Below the pieces are notes generated by a model, which searched no databases, was not told where the DNA came from, and saw nothing but the letters and a program-made list of their open reading frames with translations. From the NCBI GenBank assembly GCA_030620285.1, contig JAUXFA010000116.1, forward strand, positions 1 through 5,180: DNA of 5,180 nt. Direction: 5' to 3'. The position numbers and the translations under genes are program-made. Numbering within the stretch: position 1 is the first letter of the stretch; every line of letters begins with the position of its first letter. This document shows positions 1-5,180 of this stretch, in pieces. Source of the stretch: Piscirickettsiaceae bacterium. GTDB taxonomy: Bacteria; Pseudomonadota; Gammaproteobacteria; Nitrosococcales; Methylophagaceae.

Positions 1-52
1 GGGTCAATACAGCCAGTAAAACTGCCGTTTTTAGAGCGTTAATATTTAACAT
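1..52 (-). CDS. 5' end of a gene running off the left edge; hydrophobic N-terminus, possibly an HtpX-like membrane protease
   Basis: Only about 17 codons are visible, reading MLNINALKTAVLLAVLT. The pattern is a short polar start, one lysine, then a run of hydrophobic residues, which is typical of a signal peptide or first transmembrane helix. The 'LKTAVLLAVLT' run resembles the N-terminus of HtpX-type zinc metalloproteases (peptidase family M48), inner-membrane enzymes that degrade misfolded membrane proteins. That likeness is from memory and rests on very few residues. An in-frame ATG three codons upstream (bases 59-61) is an alternative start, and an in-frame stop (TAG, bases 68-70) limits the frame beyond it. 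I prefer the ATG at 50-52 because the upstream one overlaps the -10-like element. Neither start has a recognisable Shine-Dalgarno sequence. The catalytic HExxH motif would lie outside the window, so the family call is tentative, though a genuine coding start is fairly likely. Confidence 0.45.
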   Translation of the reverse strand, partial: MLNINALKTAVLLAVLT

Positions 53-59
53 GGTTGGC

Positions 60-88
60 ATTATAAGCTAGGAATAAGGCAAGAACAA
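60..88 (-). promoter_or_regulatory. Sigma70-like promoter candidate for the left-edge gene
   Basis: On the minus strand a perfect TATAAT (bases 60-65) lies 17 bp downstream of TTGTTC (bases 83-88), which matches the -35 consensus at its first three positions. The spacing is ideal. Transcription would start within a few bases of, or at, the ATG at 50-52, giving an almost leaderless message. It sits in the gap after the aldehyde dehydrogenase gene, so the left-edge gene could be transcribed independently of the upstream operon. A perfect -10 can occur by chance in AT-rich DNA. Confidence 0.4.
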
Positions 89-129
89 TTTTGTAAATCA
101 TTGGATGATCCGCTACTTTGTTTTAAAGC

Positions 130-145
130 GTTTTAGGCCTAAAAC
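130..145. repeat. Perfect 16-bp palindrome directly after the aldehyde dehydrogenase stop codon
   Basis: GTTTTAGGCCTAAAAC is its own reverse complement and abuts the TAA stop at 146-148. As RNA it could form only a 6-bp A-U-rich stem with a GGCC loop. No U-run follows on the minus strand, so it is not a convincing intrinsic terminator. A further copy of the half-site GTTTTA lies at 120-125, ten bases from the one at 130-135, and the inverse TAAAAC lies at 140-145. That phasing would suit a protein-binding site. The role is unknown. Confidence 0.45.
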
Positions 146-1597
146 TTAGCGAATTCCTTTTGAGCTAATAACGATCATTTTTTCGACTTGCATATCCTCT
201 AGGGTATATGGAATACCACCCGTACCTAAGCCCGAATGTCTTAAACCTGCAAAGGGCATCCAATCTACTCTGAAAGCAGTGTGTTCATTTATCATCACTG
301 CGGATGCGGCTAAGCGATCAGAAATATACATAGCAGTATCAATATTATTGCTATACACCGATGCTTGGAAAGCAACATCAAGTGAATTTGCGATGCTGAT
401 AGCCTGATCTAAGTCGCTATACGAATATACACAGACCACGGGCCCAAAAACTTCATTTGTCGATAGTAGGCAATCTGCCGGTGGATTTAACAGCACCGTT
501 GGAACATAGCAATTATTGGGTAGTGAGTGCCCACCACTTAATAATTTTGCACCACTATCAACGGCTTGTTGAACCCAAGAACTGACGCGTTCAACTTCAC
601 CTACACGGATCAATGGCCCAACTTCTGTTTGAGCAGATAAGGGATCGCCGACAATTAATTCTTTTGCGGCCGCTGCTAGTCTAGTTGCAACATCTTGGAC
701 AATAGATTCAGGGGCAAAAATACGTTGAACAGATACACATACTTGGCCAGCATGATAAAAGCCGCCTTTGGCAAGTGCTGGAATAGCAGTATCGAGGTTA
801 GCATCTTCTGCCATGATCACTGGCGCAACACCACCGTGCTCTAGTGCACAGCGTGCGCCAGGGGCAAGTTTAGAACGTAAATACCAACCTACTTTAGCGC
901 TACCTATAAAACTAAAAAAAGCCACTCGAGGATCCGTCACTAAACTTTCGGATGTTGGGATATCCATCGGCAATATGGCTTGGCACCATTCGGGCGGCAA
1001 GCCCGCTTCATGGAATATATCAACAAGGCGAAAGCAGGATAGGGGTGTGTTTTCTGCTGGTTTTACAATAACGGGGCAGCCTGCTGCAATGGCAGGCCCG
1101 ACCTGATGGGCAATTAAATTTAAGGGATGATTAAAGGCGCTAACGGCAACAACAACGCCAACAGGCTCTTTATTCATAATGGTGAAGCGATGTTGTGATG
1201 CGGGGTTAAGCCCCATAGGAACAGGTTTGCATATATCGCTACGTAAGGCCTCGGCACAGATGCGAATACTATCGATGCAGCGGACCATTTCAACCTTTGA
1301 ATCCATCAACGGTTTACCACCTTCGTGCGCGGAACCTATTGCTAGCTCGTCAGCGCGCTCAGTCATAATTTCAATAGCGCGCTCTAAAATGGTGAGTCGT
1401 TTTTCTACCGATAACCAGCCATCACGATTAGCAAATAAAGCACTTGCTGCTGTTAATGCCTGATTAACATCGTCTGAGTTAGCTGTTTCCACCGTGGCAA
1501 TAAGTTGATCATCAAAAGGTGAAACAACGTCTAATTGATGTTCACTTTTTTGAGTGACGCCTGCAATTTTTAGCGGAACATGTTGAATACCAGCCAT
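146..1597 (-). CDS. NAD(P)-dependent aldehyde dehydrogenase, lactaldehyde dehydrogenase/ALDH21-like branch
   Basis: This 483-residue cytoplasmic enzyme of the aldehyde dehydrogenase superfamily would oxidise an aldehyde to the acid with NAD(P)+. The length is normal for the family. Catalytic elements are in the usual order: Asn156 (AFNHP), coenzyme-contacting Lys179 (VKPAENTP), the coenzyme-binding turn IGSAKVG (231-237), general base Glu253 (ALEHGG), nucleophile Cys287 (AGQVCVS), and Glu382/Phe384 (NEVFGP). The C-terminal stretch HTAFRVDWMPFAGLRHSG (439-456) and the GGIPYT that follows recall the lactaldehyde/ALDH21-like branch. The general-base motif reads EHGGV instead of the common ELGGK, but both catalytic residues are kept. 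The start has an excellent Shine-Dalgarno (AAGGAG) 6 bases upstream. It is the second gene of an operon with the ThDP enzyme, 10 bases after that gene's stop. By context its substrate may be an aldehyde linked to that enzyme's product. The substrate cannot be read from the sequence. Confidence 0.93.
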   Translation of the reverse strand: MAGIQHVPLKIAGVTQKSEHQLDVVSPFDDQLIATVETANSDDVNQALTAASALFANRDGWLSVEKRLTILERAIEIMTERADELAIGSAHEGGKPLMDSKVEMVRCIDSIRICAEALRSDICKPVPMGLNPASQHRFTIMNKEPVGVVVAVSAFNHPLNLIAHQVGPAIAAGCPVIVKPAENTPLSCFRLVDIFHEAGLPPEWCQAILPMDIPTSESLVTDPRVAFFSFIGSAKVGWYLRSKLAPGARCALEHGGVAPVIMAEDANLDTAIPALAKGGFYHAGQVCVSVQRIFAPESIVQDVATRLAAAAKELIVGDPLSAQTEVGPLIRVGEVERVSSWVQQAVDSGAKLLSGGHSLPNNCYVPTVLLNPPADCLLSTNEVFGPVVCVYSYSDLDQAISIANSLDVAFQASVYSNNIDTAMYISDRLAASAVMINEHTAFRVDWMPFAGLRHSGLGTGGIPYTLEDMQVEKMIVISSKGIR

Positions 1598-1603
1598 GAT
1601 GTA

Positions 1604-1609
1604 CTCCTT
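1604..1609 (-). promoter_or_regulatory. Ribosome binding site of the aldehyde dehydrogenase gene, overlapping the upstream stop codon
   Basis: On the minus strand TAAGGAG contains both the last codon (TAA, bases 1608-1610) of the ThDP enzyme gene and the Shine-Dalgarno core AAGGAG, 6 bases before the ATG at 1595-1597. A ribosome terminating on the first gene would sit on the second gene's binding site. This supports translational coupling and a single transcript. Confidence 0.8.
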
Positions 1610-3248
1610 AAATAATGCAGATTTTTTCTTTCAGACCTTCATTTAAGATTGAATGGTTCAATGAATAATCCACTGCTAAATCAATCAAATGCACACCTTT
1701 TGAGTCGAGTGCTGTTCGCAATGTTTGTTGGAAGTCAGTATGACTGGTAGGGCGGTGACCCGTTGCACCATAACTTTCAGCATATTTCACCAAATCAGGA
1801 TTATTATAATCTAGTCCAAAGTTATTAAAGCCCATACCCTCCTGTTTCCATTTGATCATGCCGTAAGCACTATCATTGAGAATAATGACCACCATATCTA
1901 GATCTAATCGGACAGCGGTTTCCATTTCTTGTGAATTCATCATAAATCCACCATCGCCACAGACAGAAATAACCTTGCGGTCAGGATTAATAAGTTTGGC
2001 CAACATGGCAGAGGGAAGCCCCGCACCCATTGTTGCTAGTGCGTTATCAAGTAATAACGAGTTATTTTGATAACAAGGGTAATTACGTGCAAACCAGACT
2101 TTATAAACACCATTATCCAAAGTAAGGATGCCATCTTCGTCCAATTCTTCACGAATAACTTGAACCGCGCTTTGCGGTAAAACAGGGAAGCGCTCATCAT
2201 CACTATATTTAGAGAGCCGAGATTTCACTTCTTCTTTCACCCGATAATAATAAGAAAAGTCCCAGTGATCTTGCGGCATAAGAGCTTGAGTAAGTCGATT
2301 AATGGTTGTTGCGATATCACCCACAACATTTAATTGGGGGAAATAAACCGCGTCAATTTGTGCTGGCGAGAAGTTAACGTGAATCACTTTAGGACCATCT
2401 TTTTCCATAAAAAACGGTGGTTTTTCAATAACATCATGGCCAACATTGATAACGAGATCAGCACGATCAATCGCGCAATGCAAGTAATCGTGATCAGATA
2501 ATGCGGCAGTTCCTAGATAAGCTTCATGTCGTTCATCAATGACACCTTTACCCATCTGAGTATTAAAAAATGGAATGCCTGTTTGCTCGACAAATTGAGT
2601 AAGAGCTTGACTTGAACGTTTTCTATTTGCCCCTGCACCAATGAGTAATAATGGCATCTTGGCACTTTTAATCATTTCAATGGCTTTGTTGAGAGCGCTG
2701 CTATCTGCGTCTGGGCGACGAATACTTTCAATTTCATAAACGTGATCTTCAGCGTCCTCAGCAGCAATATCTTCGGGCAACTCAATATGAACGGCGCCTG
2801 GGCGCTCATCTATGGCTACACGAAATGCTTCACGAACAGTAGAAGGAATATTGCTGCCATGAACTACTTGTTTAGTGAACTTGGTGATAGGCCGCATCAT
2901 GGTGACAATATCGACAATTTGAAACTGACCTTGTTTGCTGTCTAAAATGGGTTTTTGACCAGTGATCATCATCATCGGCATTCCACCAAGTTGCGCATAG
3001 GCTGCCGGGGTTACAAAGTTTGTTGCGCCGGGGCCGAGTGTCGCCAAACACACACCGGGCTTACCAGTTAGTCGGCCATAAGTCGCAGCCATAAAACCGG
3101 CACCTTGTTCATGCCGTGTGAGAATAAGTTTGATTGAGGAACCTTGCATGGAATCGAGAAAATCAAGGTTTTCTTCGCCAGGAATGCCGAAGATATATTC
3201 GACCCCTTCATTTTCTAAGGCTTTAACAAATAAATCCGATGTTTTCAT
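1608..3248 (-). CDS. ThDP-dependent acetolactate synthase large-subunit-like enzyme
   Basis: This 546-residue cytoplasmic enzyme belongs to the acetohydroxy acid synthase/pyruvate decarboxylase family. Its three domains are visible. The pyrimidine-binding domain (about 1-165) carries the catalytic Glu47 in TRHEQGA and the LGPGATN loop at 71-77. The central domain spans about 185-320. The pyrophosphate-binding domain (about 365-530) has the ThDP/Mg2+ motif starting GDGG at 431 and ending ND at 458-459. Family members classically condense two pyruvates to 2-acetolactate with loss of CO2; relatives decarboxylate other 2-oxo acids to aldehydes. The N-terminus starting MKTSDLFVKALENEGVEYIF closely fits a group annotated as acetolactate synthase large subunit but shorter than most IlvB/IlvI proteins. 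No small ACT-domain regulatory subunit adjoins it. Instead an aldehyde dehydrogenase follows 10 bases downstream, suggesting a catabolic role. The start is supported by AAGGA 9 bases upstream. Family is certain; exact reaction is not. Confidence 0.9.
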   Translation of the reverse strand: MKTSDLFVKALENEGVEYIFGIPGEENLDFLDSMQGSSIKLILTRHEQGAGFMAATYGRLTGKPGVCLATLGPGATNFVTPAAYAQLGGMPMMMITGQKPILDSKQGQFQIVDIVTMMRPITKFTKQVVHGSNIPSTVREAFRVAIDERPGAVHIELPEDIAAEDAEDHVYEIESIRRPDADSSALNKAIEMIKSAKMPLLLIGAGANRKRSSQALTQFVEQTGIPFFNTQMGKGVIDERHEAYLGTAALSDHDYLHCAIDRADLVINVGHDVIEKPPFFMEKDGPKVIHVNFSPAQIDAVYFPQLNVVGDIATTINRLTQALMPQDHWDFSYYYRVKEEVKSRLSKYSDDERFPVLPQSAVQVIREELDEDGILTLDNGVYKVWFARNYPCYQNNSLLLDNALATMGAGLPSAMLAKLINPDRKVISVCGDGGFMMNSQEMETAVRLDLDMVVIILNDSAYGMIKWKQEGMGFNNFGLDYNNPDLVKYAESYGATGHRPTSHTDFQQTLRTALDSKGVHLIDLAVDYSLNHSILNEGLKEKICII

Positions 3249-3257
3249 GGTGATAAT

Positions 3258-3262
3258 TCCTT
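3258..3262 (-). promoter_or_regulatory. Ribosome binding site of the ThDP enzyme gene
   Basis: AAGGA on the minus strand lies 9 bases before the ATG at 3246-3248 and supports that start. It is partly covered by the small inverted repeat at 3260-3270. Confidence 0.65.
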
Positions 3263-3270
3263 GTCACAAG
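3260..3270. repeat. Short inverted repeat overlapping the ThDP gene's ribosome binding site
   Basis: CTTGTCACAAG has two perfect 5-bp arms around one central base. It overlaps the AAGGA Shine-Dalgarno of the minus-strand operon. It could be a small operator half-site pair, but it is short enough to be chance. Confidence 0.25.
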
Positions 3271-3311
3271 ATTATGGATCGTTATGTAAGTCGCAGCTTT
3301 GTTTTACCATA

Positions 3312-3326
3312 TTTTTTAGCAAAAAA
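3312..3326. repeat. T6/A6 inverted tract in the divergent intergenic region
   Basis: TTTTTT-AGC-AAAAAA forms 6-bp complementary arms around three bases, with the tract centres about 9 bp apart. Runs of A and T of this kind bend DNA and can act as upstream promoter elements. It is not a terminator for either flanking gene, because both genes are transcribed away from it. Confidence 0.35.
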
Positions 3327-3339
3327 CACTAAGCAGCAA

Positions 3340-3356
3340 CGATATAAATTATATCG
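3340..3356. promoter_or_regulatory. 17-bp palindrome, candidate operator between the divergent operons
   Basis: CGATATAAATTATATCG has 8-bp arms that are perfect reverse complements around one central A. It lies near the middle of the 170-bp divergent gap, about 90 bp from the minus-strand start and about 60 bp from the plus-strand start. On the minus strand it contains a TATAAT (3348-3353) that could be a -10 element, although I see no good -35 at the right distance. Its size and symmetry suit a dimeric regulator binding over a promoter. Neither regulator nor function can be named, and no regulator gene adjoins. Confidence 0.4.
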
Positions 3357-3390
3357 GTCCTTACAGGCACTACTTTACGTTAATATATGT

Positions 3391-3410
3391 CTCAATTAAG
3401 CAATATTGAG
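3391..3410 (+). promoter_or_regulatory. Potential leader hairpin reaching into the DUF2797 gene's Shine-Dalgarno
   Basis: CTCAAT (3391-3396) can pair with ATTGAG (3405-3410) across an 8-base loop. The right arm ends with the GAG that begins the Shine-Dalgarno GAGGTGA. If it forms in the mRNA it would partly hide the binding site. A 6-bp stem with four A-U pairs is marginal in strength, so this may not matter in the cell. Confidence 0.3.
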
Positions 3411-3414
3411 GTGA
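3408..3414 (+). promoter_or_regulatory. Ribosome binding site that fixes the GTG start of the DUF2797 gene
   Basis: GAGGTGA ends 4 bases before the GTG at 3419-3421. The codon just before that GTG is an in-frame TAA (3416-3418), so no earlier start exists. The next in-frame ATG (residue 11) has no Shine-Dalgarno. The spacing is slightly short but the match is strong. Confidence 0.7.
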
Positions 3415-3418
3415 TTAA

Positions 3419-4255
3419 GTGAGCGAACTGCGAGGGCTATTGTCAAAAATGGTTACGGCATTGTCGGCAGAACAGGCTATAGCTAATTATGACATGGTGT
3501 TAAGCGATCATCGAATTGCGATGAATCCATTGATTGGACAAACAATACAGTTACAAGCATCAGGTGAAATTCATTGCCAAGCGTGTGGACGGCGAACAAA
3601 AAAAAGCTGGAGTGGCGGTTATTGTTATCCCTGCTCACAGTCTTTAGCCCAATGTGATTTATGCATTATGAAGCCGGAAACCTGCCACTATGATGCAGGT
3701 ACCTGCCGTGAGCCCGAATGGGGCGAGTCATTTTGCATGCAAGATCACATTGTGTATCTGGCCAATAGTTCCGGCATAAAAGTGGGTATCACCCGTGGAA
3801 ATCAAGTGCCAACGCGTTGGCTTGACCAAGGTGCAACCCAAGCTTTGCCCATTTTTAGAGTCAAAACGCGCTATCAGTCAGGTTTGGTGGAAGTTATCTT
3901 TAAAGCCCATGTTTCCGATAGAACGGATTGGCGCAAGATGCTGAAAGGATCGGCAGAACAGGTTGATTTATTCTCAGTGCGCGATCAATTAATGGCAGAA
4001 TGTAAAGATGAATTGCAGACTCTGCAAGCGCGTTTTGGGGAGCATGCAATCTTACCTTTATCGAAAGAACCAATAGTGAATATTAATTACCCTGTAGAGC
4101 AATATCCAGAGAAAGTGAAGTCACTTAATTTTGATAAAACACCCACAATAAAGGGCGTATTGCAGGGCATAAAAGGCCAATATTTAATCTTTGATATTGG
4201 TGTGCTCAATATCCGTAAATTTAGCGGCTATGACATCACCTTGGTGACTCAATAA
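3419..4255 (+). CDS. DUF2797 family protein: cysteine cluster followed by a GIY-YIG-like core
   Basis: This 278-residue protein has no signal peptide or membrane segment and is presumably cytoplasmic. I recognise it as DUF2797, a family without an established function. From N to C: an N-terminal region (1-48); a cysteine-rich segment with Cys53/56, Cys69/72, Cys79/82, Cys89, Cys96 and Cys106, arranged mostly as CxxC pairs and likely to bind zinc or another metal; then [20 protein letters not shown] (110-129) with Arg133, RWLDQGA (133-139) and Glu158 (GLVEVIF); and a C-terminal part containing [19 protein letters not shown]. The middle stretch resembles the two strands, arginine and glutamate of GIY-YIG-type nucleases. 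That is my inference and not proof of nuclease activity. The gene begins with GTG and ends in TAATG, overlapping pyrD by one base, so the two are probably co-translated. The coupling hints at co-expression with pyrimidine synthesis but does not show a shared pathway. Confidence 0.85.
   Translation: MSELRGLLSKMVTALSAEQAIANYDMVLSDHRIAMNPLIGQTIQLQASGEIHCQACGRRTKKSWSGGYCYPCSQSLAQCDLCIMKPETCHYDAGTCREPEWGESFCMQDHIVYLANSSGIKVGITRGNQVPTRWLDQGATQALPIFRVKTRYQSGLVEVIFKAHVSDRTDWRKMLKGSAEQVDLFSVRDQLMAECKDELQTLQARFGEHAILPLSKEPIVNINYPVEQYPEKVKSLNFDKTPTIKGVLQGIKGQYLIFDIGVLNIRKFSGYDITLVTQ
4243..4247 (+). promoter_or_regulatory. Ribosome binding site of pyrD inside the upstream gene
   Basis: GGTGA lies within the last codons of the DUF2797 gene, 7 bases before the pyrD ATG at 4255-4257. 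Together with the one-base TAATG overlap it indicates translation by coupling or reinitiation. Confidence 0.5.
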
Positions 4256-5180
4256 TGTTTTATCGCTTAATGCGAACACTTATGTTCCTACTGGATGCAG
4301 AAAAAGCACACTATTTGGGTCTAAAAAGCTTAAACATCCTTGAAATGACCGGTTTGTTGGCTTTATGGCGTCGAAAATCTAAAGCCGACTCTATTACGGT
4401 GATGGGGATAAGATTCCCTAATGCTGTTGGTTTGGCAGCAGGTCTGGATAAGAATGGCGATTATATTGAAGCTTTAGCAGCAATTGGATTTGGGTTTATT
4501 GAAATTGGTACCGTAACCCCACGGCCACAGCAAGGCAATCCTAAACCTCGTTTGTTCAGATTACCGGAAGCTGAAGCGATCATTAATCGGATGGGATTTA
4601 ATAATTTGGGCGTTGATCACTTGGTTGAGCAAGTGAAAATAGCCCAGACAAATGCCATCGTGGGCATTAATATTGGTAAAAATTTTGATACGCCTGTTGA
4701 AAAAGCAGTAGAGGATTATTTGATTGGCTTAGCAAAGGTGTATCCCTATGCTGATTATGTAACGATTAATATTTCATCACCCAATACGCCGGGTTTAAGA
4801 AGCTTGCAGTTTGGCGAATCATTGAATGAATTATTGGCAGCATTGAAGACCGAACAAGTTAAATTACAACATCAATATCAACGTTATGTTCCGATGGCAG
4901 TAAAAGTGGCGCCTGATTTGACCTCTGAAGAGGTTGTAGAGTTAGCACAAGCATTTACCCAGTATGAGATAGATGCAGTCATAACGACAAATACCACCAT
5001 GTCCCGAGAGGGAGTAGAACAGTTACAACATGGAAATGAAGCTGGTGGATTAAGTGGCCGGCCCGTTTTTGAAAAATCAACAGAGATTGTGCGCCAGTTC
5101 AGAAAAGAGCTGCCTGAACACTTGCCGATCATAGCGGCAGGTGGGATTATGTCCGGCGATGACGCCATTACAAAGCTGGA
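4255..5180 (+). CDS. pyrD: Dihydroorotate dehydrogenase (quinone), class 2; 3' end missing
   Basis: PyrD oxidises dihydroorotate to orotate, the fourth step of de novo pyrimidine synthesis, using FMN and passing electrons to membrane quinone. About 308 codons are visible; the E. coli enzyme has 336, so roughly 30 residues lie beyond the window. The N-terminal helices (1-40) are those that attach class 2 enzymes to the inner face of the membrane. Clear family motifs are [10 protein letters not shown] (59-68), [20 protein letters not shown] (82-101), INRMGFNN (110-117), [11 protein letters not shown] (172-182) with the catalytic Ser175 of class 2 enzymes, AVKVAPD with Lys217, TTNTT (244-248), GGLSGRP (264-270) and the FMN-phosphate loop AAGGI (294-298). 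A catalytic serine instead of cysteine, plus the N-terminal extension, excludes class 1. The ATG overlaps the preceding stop as TAATG and is preceded by GGTGA. No internal promoter is evident, so expression probably depends on the promoter before the DUF2797 gene. Confidence 0.97.
   Translation, partial: MFYRLMRTLMFLLDAEKAHYLGLKSLNILEMTGLLALWRRKSKADSITVMGIRFPNAVGLAAGLDKNGDYIEALAAIGFGFIEIGTVTPRPQQGNPKPRLFRLPEAEAIINRMGFNNLGVDHLVEQVKIAQTNAIVGINIGKNFDTPVEKAVEDYLIGLAKVYPYADYVTINISSPNTPGLRSLQFGESLNELLAALKTEQVKLQHQYQRYVPMAVKVAPDLTSEEVVELAQAFTQYEIDAVITTNTTMSREGVEQLQHGNEAGGLSGRPVFEKSTEIVRQFRKELPEHLPIIAAGGIMSGDDAITKL

Noticed and set aside
130..145. Intrinsic terminator after the aldehyde dehydrogenase gene
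   Set aside because: The palindrome gives only a 6-bp A-U-rich stem, and no U-run follows on the minus strand. Kept only as an unexplained palindrome.
768..1463. Two plus-strand open frames (768-1106 and 1179-1463)
   Set aside because: They lie antisense inside the aldehyde dehydrogenase gene, whose full set of catalytic motifs is on the other strand. Their translations show no recognisable domain.
1876..2945. Two plus-strand open frames (1876-2070 and 2742-2945)
   Set aside because: They are antisense to the ThDP enzyme gene and show no family likeness.
3271..3276. CATAAT as a -10 for the minus-strand operon
   Set aside because: It matches the -10 consensus at five of six positions, but no -35-like sequence lies 16-18 bp upstream.
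3361..3389. Sigma70 promoter for the DUF2797-pyrD operon (TTACAG, 17 bp, TATATG)
   Set aside because: The spacing is right but the -35 matches poorly and the -10 is only partial, so it is too weak to list as a feature. A promoter must lie somewhere in this gap.
3118..3399. Plus-strand open frame of 93 codons spanning the start of the ThDP gene and the intergenic region
   Set aside because: Its first half is antisense to conserved ThDP enzyme sequence and the rest runs through the divergent regulatory gap. The product has no recognisable domain.
4884..5168. Minus-strand open frame of 94 codons
   Set aside because: It is antisense to the conserved C-terminal half of pyrD, so it is a shadow.

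Overview
The window most likely comes from a moderately AT-rich gammaproteobacterial chromosome. The main support is the dihydroorotate dehydrogenase at the right edge. It is a class 2 (membrane-associated, quinone-linked) PyrD whose sequence aligns almost without gaps with the Escherichia coli enzyme, down to the catalytic serine at the same residue number (175). No genus is assigned. There are no tRNA or rRNA genes, CRISPR arrays, insertion sequences or phage genes. This is an ordinary chromosomal segment with one poorly understood gene family.

Layout. (1) Bases 1-61, minus strand: only the first codons of a gene that leaves the window. Its N-terminus is hydrophobic and resembles HtpX-like membrane metalloproteases. 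A promoter-like element lies directly over its start. (2) Bases 146-3248, minus strand: a two-gene operon transcribed right to left. It encodes first a thiamine-diphosphate enzyme of the acetolactate synthase large-subunit family, then an NAD(P)-dependent aldehyde dehydrogenase. The second gene's ribosome binding site overlaps the stop codon of the first. (3) Bases 3249-3418: a 170-bp divergent intergenic region rich in small inverted repeats. These include a 17-bp near-perfect palindrome, a T6/A6 inverted tract and a hairpin that touches a Shine-Dalgarno sequence. (4) Bases 3419-5180, plus strand: a DUF2797-type cysteine-rich protein followed by pyrD, whose start codon overlaps the previous stop by one base. 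PyrD is cut by the window edge after about 308 of roughly 336 residues.

How the genes may work together. The minus-strand pair looks like a small metabolic module. A ThDP enzyme acts on a 2-oxo acid (condensation or decarboxylation), and a dehydrogenase oxidises an aldehyde. No regulatory (ACT) subunit of biosynthetic acetohydroxy acid synthase is next to it, which argues against ordinary branched-chain amino acid synthesis. On the plus strand, pyrD makes orotate for pyrimidine synthesis. The DUF2797 protein is tightly co-translated with it but has no known role. Its mid-region carries a pattern reminiscent of the GIY-YIG nuclease fold behind a cysteine cluster, and this is the most interesting point in the window.
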